Assembly: GCA_039915945.1 (NCBI GenBank)
Contig: JBDSMH010000106.1
Span: 62,001 to 126,000 of the forward strand
DNA: 64,000 bases
Direction: 5' to 3'
DNA from: DATLFA01 sp039915945
Lineage (GTDB): Bacteria; Actinomycetota; Acidimicrobiia; Acidimicrobiales; WLNW01
Part shown: positions 52,058 through 59,705 of the stretch, piece by piece
How the letters are laid out: each line of letters begins with the position of its first letter
How positions within the stretch are numbered: the first letter of the stretch is position 1
Program-made: the position numbers and the translations under genes
The notes under the pieces: generated by a model
What the model was told of the DNA's origin: nothing
The model's database searches: none
Seen by the model: only the letters and a program-made list of their open reading frames with translations

Positions 52058-52820
52058 ACGTGAGGCTGTTGGTCGCAACGCGCCCATCGGCCGCGTTGCC
52101 TCGCAACGTCAGGGTGTAACTGCCGGGTGCAGTGACGGTCGTGCAAAAGCCGTCGCCCGGTGCCCAGTTGGGGTTGGCCATGTTGAAGCCCGGCATCGAC
52201 CATGTGCCGTTGACGACGGCGGCCCATTCGACGGTCCAGCACGTCTGCGTATTGACCCGCGCGGTGGTGGCACCGGCGATACGTACTGTCGGCGGGGTAG
52301 CAGTCGGCGCGGCTGCCGCGGTCGTCGGCGCCGTCGCGACGGTAGCCACTGTCGTCGGCACGGTGGTTGCCGCGACCGCGGCGCTGCTCGGTGTCGTCAG
52401 GAGCACTTGCCCCTTGTCGCCGTCGCCGCCGCCTCCGCTGAGCGCCAGCACGACGACGGCGAGCAGCGCGACGGCCGCGGCCGCAGCCGCGGGGACGACC
52501 CACCGAGGGCGACTCGGTGTCGACGGTCGGTGTCGGTCATGGCAAAATGCAGGTTGCCGTCGTCGTCCTTCAGGCGTGGCCACTCAGTTAGACGACGAGC
52601 AGGTCGGTCGTTGCCCGATCACGGAAGAACACCTCGAGTTGCCGGCGCACGACCGCAGCGGGTTGGTCGACCATCTTGAGCACGCGGAAATCACCGAGTT
52701 GCGGATCGTTGAGCACCTGCTCCAGGTCGGACGTGTCGGCGAACGGGCCCTCAACGCGGTGAGCCCTTCGTCGGCGTAGCGAGTGGTGGCGATCAGCAGC
52801 GCGTCACGTACTCCGGTCAT
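52044..52820 (-). pseudogene. Decayed caspase-domain / TM / Ig-like effector gene
   Basis: From the ATG at 52820 the frame reads MTGVRDALLIATTRYADEGL, a caspase-like (peptidase C14) start. After a minus-one shift it continues FADTSDLEQVLNDPQLGDF and VRRQLEVFFRDRATTDLLVV, then TAA in place of a Tyr codon, then LSGH with the catalytic His, a second single-base loss, and LKDDGNLHFAMTDTD. The region that should hold the catalytic Cys is deleted, and the frame joins a membrane helix (VVPAAAAAAVALLAVVVLAL), a Thr/Ala-rich linker and a C-terminal Ig-like domain up to 52044, which is still open. At least two frameshifts, one nonsense codon and one deletion. Confidence 0.8.
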
Positions 52821-52840
52821 CGCTCTCGGGCCAGTCCGGG

Positions 52841-53229
52841 CTAGTCGGTCTTGGGCGACGAATTGAAGCGCTGCAACAGCGCGTCGACATCTTCGGGCCG
52901 CGCTCCGGGAAACTCGACGCGGCCGTGGTCGTGCTCGATGACGACCGTGCACCGCGAGTGCCGGGACCGGACCCATTCGTCCGCGTAGTTCACGAACACC
53001 GTGATTCCTGAGGAGAATGCGCTCACGAGCAGCGCGTTGGTGAGCGGATCACCCTTGGCGCCGTCGGGTGCCGGGGCACCGGTGAGCGCGGCGACCTCGA
53101 TTCGTCGAGATCGTTCAGATCGCGGCGGAATTAACGCGTGAGCGACTCGGTTTGCTCCAGCGCTTCGGCCTCGTCGGCCGTATCGGCTTCGAAACGCACT
53201 GTGAAACGGGCCATCCCGTCGCTCACCAT
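52841..53229 (-). pseudogene. Decayed EACC1-like effector-associated protein
   Basis: The ATG at 53229 reads MVSDGMARFTVRFEADTADE, then meets TAA at 53131-53133 where a CAA-type codon is expected (LTR-stop-FRRDLNDLD). A single missing base shortly after shifts the frame, which then continues EVAALTGAPAPDGAKGDPLT, LVSAFSSGITVFVNYADEWV, RSRHSRCTVVIEHDHGRVEF to the stop at 52841. The restored 129-residue protein matches the pattern of the effector-associated constant component EACC1 (N-terminal strand, DLxxLxxL, WLRSR-like segment, paired strands), normally encoded beside caspase effectors. It is 20 bp upstream of the decayed caspase gene. Confidence 0.65.
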
Positions 53230-53271
53230 GTGGCTCCCTCCGCCTCGCCCATGCATCCTAGACTTTGACGT

Positions 53272-53970
53272 ATGCGACAGGATGCCGTCAGGAGCGCGCG
53301 ACCGTCAACCGGTGGTACCTCACGTCGCGATCGGCAACCCAACCGGCTCAACGAAAACGGGCGGGAGACACAAGAGCGCATCTTCAACGCGGCCGAGCAA
53401 CTGTTCGCCGAGCACGGCATCGATGCCGTCTCGACACGCGACATCATCGACGCCGCCGGCGTCAACGGTGGCTCGATCCACTATCACTTCGGCACGCGCG
53501 AACAGCTCATCGTGGCGCTCGTCGAGCGGCGCGCCGGTTATCTGGGCGTGCAGCGCAATCGCTATCTCGACGAGCTCGAGGCATCGGGCGAGATCACTTT
53601 GCGGTCGATGGTCGACGTACTCGTGCGTCCTACGGCAGAGCTGGCCCGCGATCCCGCGGGTCGCTATCACGCAGGCTTCATCGTGGCGGTCACCAACAAG
53701 CGTGAGTTGATGCCGGTGGTGCGGCGTGTGTTCGATCAATACACCAACCGCTACCTCGCGGCCCTCGCCCGGGTGACGCCGCAACTCGACGACAGCACCC
53801 GCCGCCTGCGTTATGGCGTGGCTCGTGACATCGTCAACCGGGTGGTCGGCCAACGCGATGGCGCGTTGCAGCGATGGATCACGTTGCCCGACGAATCGAC
53901 TAACTATGAGGTCGACGAAGCGGTCGTCGCAGCGGTTACCGACATGGTCGTGGCGATGTTCGCCGCATAA
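53272..53970 (+). CDS. TetR-family regulator
   Basis: A 232-aa repressor-type protein. N-terminal HTH: RIFNAAEQLFAEHGIDAVST, RDIIDAAGVNGGSIHYHFGT. The ligand domain is of the TetR_C-type with GRYHAGFIVAVTNKRELMP. It has a basic 30-residue N-terminal extension, and Met at 53272 is the only clear ATG. The convergent neighbour is a P450 gene, 32 bp away; the divergent neighbour is the decayed EACC1-like gene. Control of the P450/DegT genes is possible but an operator is not proven. Confidence 0.9.
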   Translation: MRQDAVRSARPSTGGTSRRDRQPNRLNENGRETQERIFNAAEQLFAEHGIDAVSTRDIIDAAGVNGGSIHYHFGTREQLIVALVERRAGYLGVQRNRYLDELEASGEITLRSMVDVLVRPTAELARDPAGRYHAGFIVAVTNKRELMPVVRRVFDQYTNRYLAALARVTPQLDDSTRRLRYGVARDIVNRVVGQRDGALQRWITLPDESTNYEVDEAVVAAVTDMVVAMFAA

Positions 53971-54002
53971 CGGCCCCGCGGACCTCCGCTCGGCCCGGCC
54001 AG

Positions 54003-55283
54003 CTACCAACTGACGTCGAGGCGTTGCGGTCCCCGCAGTTGCAGCGTGTTGCGCCATTCGAAGGTATCGCTGGCCGGACGAAGGCCGGGCAACCGGTCGA
54101 GCAACGTGCGCATGCCCACCGAGATCTCGGTGCGGGCCAGTGCCGCGCCGATGCAGTAGTAGGCGCCGAACGAGAACGCCAGGTGGTGCGTGAGATCGCG
54201 CTGGATGTCGAGCCGGTCAGGTTCGGGGTAGCGCGCAGGATCGCGATTGACCGCGCCGAGGAACACGTAGATCATGCCGCGCTCGGGAATATCGACATCG
54301 CCCACCGTCATGCCGTCGAGCGCGACGCGGTGGTTGATCTGCACCGAGCCGTCAAAACGGAGGAACTCTTCGACAGCGTTCTTCGTCAGCTCGGGGTGAT
54401 CACGCAGCAACGCCAGTTGATCGGGGTTGCGGAACAACGCGACCTGTGCGTTGCCGAGCAGGTCTTGGGTGGTCTCGTGGCCCGCCTGCAACAACAGGAT
54501 GCAATTGGCGACGAGCTCGGTGTGGGACAGCTTTTCGCCGTCGGCTTCGGCCTCGAGCAATGAGGTCAGTAGATCTTCGCCGGGCTCGCTGCGCCGCCTT
54601 TCGGCGAGTGCACCGAAGTACTCCACGAAATCGCGCGCGGCTTGGTCGCCAAGCCGGGCGACCTCTGGAGCGACCGTCTTTTCGCCGGCCCGTGCGAAGT
54701 TCCAGGCGAGCTGCTTGATCCGCGGAAAGTCTTCTTCGGGAATGCCGAGAATGTGGGCGATCACATTGAACGGCAGCTCGTAGTTGTACTGATCGACGAG
54801 CTCGGCGTGCCCGTTGGCCTCCATGCGATCGCACAACTCGTTGGTGACGCGTTCGGCGATGGGGCGCCATCGGGCGATGGCCTTGGGCGTGAAGGCCGAC
54901 TTGACCAAGTTGCGCACCCGCTGGTGTGGCTCGGGCTCTTGCCAGATCATCACGTTGGCCATGACGTTCTTGAACGAACCGTCGCCGTTGTTGAACGCTT
55001 CTTCGACGACCTGAGGATCGTTGACCACGCGCTGGTTGCGAAAGATCGTGTCCGTTTCGGCGAAGCGAGTGAACATCCACGCACCGTGGAAGATCTCGGG
55101 CCGGTTCTTGTACACGGGCGCCACGCGGCGCAACTGGTGGTACAGGGGATACAGCTCGCCGCGCTGCACCGGATCGACCAGGCGCATCATGATCTCGTCG
55201 GGGTCGGTCGGTAGACCCGGCGGATTCCAGTCGACCGGACCGAAACCGGCAGGAGTCCCGGGTGCTTTCGTCGCAGTTGTCAT
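54003..55283 (-). CDS. Cytochrome P450 (CYP107/CYP142-like)
   Basis: A 426-aa P450. The I-helix is canonical (AGHETT, 267-272) and ExxR is EEFLR. The heme loop reads FSFGAYYCIGAALAR with Cys377: Tyr replaces the His usually three positions... in FGxGxHxC, and Ser replaces the first Gly. The segment PPGLPTDPDEIMMRLVDP resembles steroid or fatty-acid hydroxylase P450s of actinobacteria. ATG 55283 with GGGGGAAC upstream. Divergent from the DegT pair across a 153-bp gap. Confidence 0.92.
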   Translation of the reverse strand: MTTATKAPGTPAGFGPVDWNPPGLPTDPDEIMMRLVDPVQRGELYPLYHQLRRVAPVYKNRPEIFHGAWMFTRFAETDTIFRNQRVVNDPQVVEEAFNNGDGSFKNVMANVMIWQEPEPHQRVRNLVKSAFTPKAIARWRPIAERVTNELCDRMEANGHAELVDQYNYELPFNVIAHILGIPEEDFPRIKQLAWNFARAGEKTVAPEVARLGDQAARDFVEYFGALAERRRSEPGEDLLTSLLEAEADGEKLSHTELVANCILLLQAGHETTQDLLGNAQVALFRNPDQLALLRDHPELTKNAVEEFLRFDGSVQINHRVALDGMTVGDVDIPERGMIYVFLGAVNRDPARYPEPDRLDIQRDLTHHLAFSFGAYYCIGAALARTEISVGMRTLLDRLPGLRPASDTFEWRNTLQLRGPQRLDVSW

Positions 55284-55304
55284 CGTTCCCCCGACAAGCG
55301 CAAG

Positions 55305-55326
55305 AGTTCAGGCGAATGCATGAACT
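55305..55326. promoter_or_regulatory. Inverted repeat AGTTCA-n10-TGAACT
   Basis: A 22-bp inverted repeat with perfect 6-bp arms lies 21 bp from the P450 start in the 153-bp divergent promoter region shared with the DegT pair. The geometry fits a dimeric regulator such as the TetR protein encoded at 53272. No other copy was noticed. Confidence 0.35.
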
Positions 55327-55436
55327 TCGCTACAAGTCAAACACCGAGTCGGCCCTTCGTCAATCACCCCTGCCTCGTCAGGGCGGTCACGAGGGCGCGT
55401 TGTAGTAGGCATAGGTCGGACGAAGGGGAGTCATCT

Positions 55437-56639
55437 GTGAAACGCATTCTGTATTCGGGCAGTGTCCATGATCAGGACGAAAAGGACGCAGTGATGGCCG
55501 TGCTCGACGGCGGGGTCTCGAGTTTCGCCCTCGGCGAGAACGTCGCCGGCATGGAACGTGGCGTGGCCGCCCTGTTCGGCAAGTCTTCGGGCATCATGGT
55601 CAACTCCGGTTCGTCGGCGCTCTATCTGGCGGTCGAGTTGTTGAACCTCCCGCCGGGGTCCGAGGTCATCACGTCGACGTGCACGTTCTCGACCGACATC
55701 TCGTCGCTGGTCCGCGCCGGTTTGGTGCCGGTGTTCGTCGACATCGAGGCCGACACGTTCAACGCCGACGTCTCGCGCATCGAAGAGCTCGTCTCGCCCA
55801 AGACGCGGGCCATTCTGCTACCGAACCTCATCGGCAATGCCCCCGACTGGGATGCCGTGCGGGCCATCGCCGATCGCCACGAGCTGTTGGTGGTCGAAGA
55901 TTCGTGTGACGCGTTGGGCCACACGCTGCGGGGCACGCCCACCGGCACGCGGGCGGACATCAGCCTCACCAGCTTTGCCAACTCGCACATCATCACCTGC
56001 GCCGGCAACGGCGGCATGGTGCTCCTCGACGACGACAACCTGCGCGATCGCGGTTTGCTGCTGCGCCGTTGGGGACGCCGTTCCGAGGTACAGCTCTACG
56101 GCACGCGCACCGGCGAGCGCGACTTCTGGGAAGAAGTCGACGGCATCCGCTACGACAACATGTTCATCTTCGACGAGCTTGGCTGGAACTTCGAGCCATC
56201 GGAGATGGGTGCGGCGTTCGGGTTACAGCAGCTCAAGAAGCTGCCGCGCAACTACGAGCGACGTCAACGCAACTTCGCGCTCTACAACGAGTTCTTCGCG
56301 AAGCACATCGATCGCATCGTGTTGCCCCGCCAAACCGAAGGGCTCGATACCGCCTGGCTGTGTTACCCGATCATCGTTCGCCCCGATGCCGGCTTCACCC
56401 GCAGCGATGTGCAGCTCTTCCTCGAAGAGCGTGAGGTCGACACTCGCACCGTGTGGACGGGTAACGCCGTGCGCCAGCCGATGATGAAGAACGTGACCTT
56501 CCGCGCGCCGGGCGACGGCATGCCCCACGCCGACCTCGTGATGACCGGCGGCATGATCTTGCCGATGAGCCACGCGCTCGACGACGACGCGGTCGGCTAC
56601 GTCTGCGAACAAATGGCCGACTTCCTCGCCGCGCACTGA
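55437..56639 (+). CDS. DegT-family PLP enzyme with active-site His (3-dehydratase type), copy 1
   Basis: A 400-aa fold-type-I PLP protein of the DegT/DnrJ/EryC1/StrS family. In place of the Schiff-base Lys (SFxxxK) it has TSFANSHIITCAGNGG with His184. The same swap occurs in ColD (His188) and in the hexulose 3-dehydrase E1/DdhC (His220), which remove the 3-hydroxyl of NDP-sugars. VVEDSCDALG supplies the PLP Asp. No 2Fe-2S cysteine cluster is obvious, favouring ColD-like chemistry. GTG 55437 with GGGGAG upstream. Coupled to copy 2 by TGATG. Confidence 0.88.
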   Translation: MKRILYSGSVHDQDEKDAVMAVLDGGVSSFALGENVAGMERGVAALFGKSSGIMVNSGSSALYLAVELLNLPPGSEVITSTCTFSTDISSLVRAGLVPVFVDIEADTFNADVSRIEELVSPKTRAILLPNLIGNAPDWDAVRAIADRHELLVVEDSCDALGHTLRGTPTGTRADISLTSFANSHIITCAGNGGMVLLDDDNLRDRGLLLRRWGRRSEVQLYGTRTGERDFWEEVDGIRYDNMFIFDELGWNFEPSEMGAAFGLQQLKKLPRNYERRQRNFALYNEFFAKHIDRIVLPRQTEGLDTAWLCYPIIVRPDAGFTRSDVQLFLEEREVDTRTVWTGNAVRQPMMKNVTFRAPGDGMPHADLVMTGGMILPMSHALDDDAVGYVCEQMADFLAAH

Positions 56640-57832
56640 TGGAACGCATCTTCTATTCGAGCAGCGTTCACGACGAACGCGAGATCGAAGCTGTCGTCGA
56701 GGTACTCCGGTCCGGGCCACAAGGGTTGTGGCCGGGCCGTCGCGTCACTGCGATGGAGCGTCAAGTAGCGGCGCTCTTCGGCAAGTCGCGCGGCGTGATG
56801 TGCAACTCGGGATCGTCGGCGTTGTATCTCGCGCTCGAGTTGCTCGATCTGCCGCGGGGTGCGGAGGTCGTCACCTGCGCGCTCACGTTCTCCACCGACA
56901 TCGCGCCGATCGTGCGGGGTGGTTGGGTGCCGGCGCTCGTCGACGCCGAACCCGATACCTATTGCGTGAATATCGACCGCATCGAGGAGATGATCACGCC
57001 GCTCACCGGTGCCATTCTCATCCCGAACCTCATCGGCAATACCCCCGACTGGGATCGCATCCGAGAGATCGCACAACGTCACGGACTGCCGGTGATCGAA
57101 GACTCGTGCGACACGCTCGGTGCACGGCTGCGGGGCACGCCTACCGGCGAGCGTTCCACGCTGAGCGTGACGAGCTTCGCCAATTCACACATCATCACGT
57201 GTGCGGGCAACGGCGGCATGGTGATGACCGACGACGATGATCTGCGCGATCGGGCATTGATGTTGCGGCGCTGGGGGCGTCGTTCCGAGTTGCATTTCTA
57301 CGGTTCGAAGAAGCGCGACCGCGACTTTTGGGAAGACCTCGACGGCATCAACTACGACAACCAGTTCATCTTCGACGAGGTGGCGTGGAACTTCGAGCCA
57401 TCGGAGATGGGCGCGGCGTTCGGTCTCGAGCAACTGAAGAAGTTGCCGCAGAATCTTGCCCGGCGGCGGCGCAACTTCGATCGCTATACCGAATACTTCG
57501 CGCAGCATGTCGATCGCTTCTCGCTTCCGCGCCAACTCGACCAACTCGAGACCGCGTGGTTGGGGTATCCGTTGATGATCGATCCCGCGGCCGGTTTCGG
57601 GCGCGGCGATCTGCAGCGGTTCCTCGACAACCACGGCATCGATACCCGCACCATATGGACGGGCAACGTCACGCGGCAGCCGATGCTCAAGGGCGTCGAG
57701 GTGCGCGTTCCCGCCGACGGCCTACCGATTGCCGACGACGTGATGGCGCGGGGCGTGCTGTTGCCACTGAGCCACGCGCTCGATGACGACACGCTCGACT
57801 ACGTGACCGGAACCGTTGGCGAGTTCTTATAG
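56639..57832 (+). CDS. DegT-family PLP enzyme with active-site His, copy 2
   Basis: A 397-aa paralog of copy 1, clearly over half identical by eye, e.g. VTSFANSHIITCAGNGG with His184, WNFEPSEMGAAFGLEQLKKL and DTRTIWTGNVTRQPM. Its ATG overlaps the copy 1 stop (TGATG), so both are made together and may form a heterodimer. No NDP-sugar 4,6-dehydratase, nucleotidylyltransferase or glycosyltransferase lies nearby, so the substrate is unknown. Two tandem hairpins follow the stop. Confidence 0.88.
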   Translation: MERIFYSSSVHDEREIEAVVEVLRSGPQGLWPGRRVTAMERQVAALFGKSRGVMCNSGSSALYLALELLDLPRGAEVVTCALTFSTDIAPIVRGGWVPALVDAEPDTYCVNIDRIEEMITPLTGAILIPNLIGNTPDWDRIREIAQRHGLPVIEDSCDTLGARLRGTPTGERSTLSVTSFANSHIITCAGNGGMVMTDDDDLRDRALMLRRWGRRSELHFYGSKKRDRDFWEDLDGINYDNQFIFDEVAWNFEPSEMGAAFGLEQLKKLPQNLARRRRNFDRYTEYFAQHVDRFSLPRQLDQLETAWLGYPLMIDPAAGFGRGDLQRFLDNHGIDTRTIWTGNVTRQPMLKGVEVRVPADGLPIADDVMARGVLLPLSHALDDDTLDYVTGTVGEFL

Positions 57833-57833
57833 T

Positions 57834-57868
57834 GCGGCTCCGCCGCAACGGATGGGCGGCTTCGCCGC
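57834..57868. terminator. Two tandem GC hairpins between convergent genes
   Basis: GCGGC-tcc-GCCGC (57834-57846) and GCGGC-ttc-GCCGC (57856-57868) lie directly after the second DegT gene and before the 3' end of the convergent LLM gene. Their near-identity suggests duplication or a small REP-like unit; a bidirectional terminator is the likely role. Confidence 0.55.
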
Positions 57869-57902
57869 GGTACAACAGGACGAGGTAACGCCATCGCCGC
57901 GG

Positions 57903-59005
57903 TCACTCCACCTTGGGCAGCCAGGCGTCGACCGATGGTTGGTTCGTGGTGTCGCCGTCGCCCGCATAGCGCGCGACCGCGGCGGTGATGGCCGCGGACA
58001 TTCCGCCGAGCAGCACTTCGGAGTTGGCGCCCGTCCAGGCCTTGCTGGCGAAGCGCGGCGCGGAGCTACCGCGCAGCGCAGGGACTACTTCCTCCGCAAA
58101 GAGCGTGAAGCTTCGCTTCTTCGCCTCCCACGACGCGCAATCGTGCGAGAGCAACAGCATGGTGCCGAATCCACCGGTTCGTTCGCTGAGCTGCGCGATG
58201 GTCTCGATGGCGTCATCGGGAGTGCCGACGGTCGCGATGCCAAAGCCGGGGAAGCCGCGGGTCGACCACTGCTCGACGGCAAGCGCGGGGTCGCTGCCGT
58301 AGGCCAACGGTTTGCCCGTCAAACTTTCGATGTAGCCGACCAGCGAACCGAGGATGCCCGACTCGGCTTCTTTGCGGGCCTGTTCGCGCGTTTCGGCGAG
58401 GTGCATGGCGACGAGCACGCGCCACTTCGAACGGTCGGCGCCGCGACCAGCGCGCTCGGCGGCGCGTTCGAGATGGCCCCAATTGACGTCGAGCGCGGAG
58501 AACCCGCGAGGGTCGGTGGCGGCGAGCGACAACATGCCGAGCCCGACCTTGTTGCCGGCGAGCAATTCGACGATCACCTCGGCTGCTTCGATCATCATGT
58601 CGCGCTGTTGCGCGGGATCGATGCCCAGCATGAACGCGTCGGACGCGAGTTGTCCCGGCCCCATCCCGAGGATCGCCCGACCGCGCGTCAGGTGATCGAG
58701 CAGCACCAGTCGGTCGATCAACATCAGCGGGTTGTGATACGGCATCGAGTTGACGCCGGTGCCGAGCCGGATGCGGCTGGTCCGTTCACCCGCCGCGGCG
58801 AGAACCATCTCGGGCAGGCGATCGTCTCGTGCCCGGACGAATGGTGTTCGCCGACCCAGGCTTCGTCGTAGCCGAGGCCCTCCAGGAACTCGATGAACTC
58901 GACATCGCGCCTGATCTGCAGGGTTGCGTCGAGGCGGGGATCGTGATGCGGGGCGATAAATGCGCCGAATCGTGTGGGTGGTGGGGCGATCGCGGGCGCA
59001 GGCAT
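57903..59005 (-). pseudogene. LLM-class oxidoreductase with single-base frameshift
   Basis: The ATG at 59005 opens RFGAFIAPHHDPRLDATLQI and YDEAWVGEHHSSGHETIA, a typical LLM N-terminus. Near 58815 the frame is lost: relatives read ETIASPEMVLAAA, and the DNA fits this exactly if one C is missing from a TCG codon. The rest (MVLAAAGERTSRIRLGTGV, MPYHNPLMLIDRLVLLDHLT, ILGMGPGQLASDAFMLGIDP) is open to 57903. Repaired length 367 aa. AAGGAA precedes the ATG. The gene is divergent from a TetR gene across a palindromic operator-like site. Confidence 0.85.
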
Positions 59006-59017
59006 CTGATTTCCTTT

Positions 59018-59036
59018 ACATTCCGTCACGTAATGT
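59018..59036. promoter_or_regulatory. 19-bp palindrome, probable TetR operator
   Basis: ACATTcCGTcACGtAATGT is symmetric apart from the centre and one pair. It lies 12 bp from both the LLM start codon (59005) and the TetR start codon (59049), so it would overlap both promoters or leaders. Size and position fit autorepression and repression of the LLM gene by the TetR protein. Confidence 0.65.
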
Positions 59037-59048
59037 TATAGTCGAGCG

Positions 59049-59705
59049 GTGCCACTGGTCGAGCGCAACCGTAGCGAGCGGGACGACATCGATTCGCGGG
59101 ACGGGCCGAAGGTGATCCCGCTCGGTCGCCCGCGCGATCCGGCGATCGACGACGCCGTGCTAGCGGCGACGCGCGCAGTGTTGATCGAATTGGGCTACAG
59201 CAAGTTGACGTTCGATCTCGTGGCGCGTCGCGCCGGCGTGTCCCGCCCGACGATCTACCGGCGCTGGCCGTCCAAGGCCCACCTCGTGCACGAGTCGATC
59301 TACAGCAGATCCGGGTTGTCCTCGCTGCCGGACACCGGCGACTTCGCCGCCGACGTGCGTTCGATGTTGCGGCGATCGTTCGCGTCCTACGCCCGCCCCG
59401 AAGTGCGCGCCGCGTTGCCGGGCCTCATCGTCGACCTTCACTCGGATCCAACCCTGCGATCGAGTGTGCTCGACGGGCTCGAGCAACCGGTGCGGGCGCA
59501 CCTCGCGCACCTCGTCGACGCGGCCGTGAAGCGGGGCGAAGTGCGCGGCGACATCGATGCCGACGCGCTATTCGATGCGTTGTACGGCGCGCTGATTCAG
59601 CGCGTGATCGTGCGCGGACTCGTCGATCTCGAATTTGCCGACGCGGTCGCCGATCTCGTCGTGCGCGGCACCCGCACGTCTTCGAAAGGAAACACAGATG
59701 GATGA
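59049..59705 (+). CDS. TetR-family regulator
   Basis: A 218-aa protein with HTH GYSKLTFDLVARRAGVSRPT followed by IYRRWPSKAHLVHESIY. The C-terminal domain has the TetR_C_16-like pattern (LPGLIVDLHSDPTLRSSVLD, DALFDALYGALIQRVIVRG). GTG start at 59049. Its stop overlaps the start of the amidohydrolase gene by 8 bp, so it is probably the first gene of an operon with the amidohydrolase and controls it and the divergent LLM gene. Confidence 0.9.
   Translation: MPLVERNRSERDDIDSRDGPKVIPLGRPRDPAIDDAVLAATRAVLIELGYSKLTFDLVARRAGVSRPTIYRRWPSKAHLVHESIYSRSGLSSLPDTGDFAADVRSMLRRSFASYARPEVRAALPGLIVDLHSDPTLRSSVLDGLEQPVRAHLAHLVDAAVKRGEVRGDIDADALFDALYGALIQRVIVRGLVDLEFADAVADLVVRGTRTSSKGNTDG

Noticed and set aside
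52044..52583. Stand-alone 179-aa TM/Thr-rich protein gene
   Set aside because: The upstream DNA encodes shifted caspase-domain sequence, so this frame is better read as the surviving 3' part of one broken gene.
52584..52976. Separate small gene on the minus strand
   Set aside because: Its start is an artefact of the first frame of the decayed caspase gene and its tail is out of frame with the conserved sequence.
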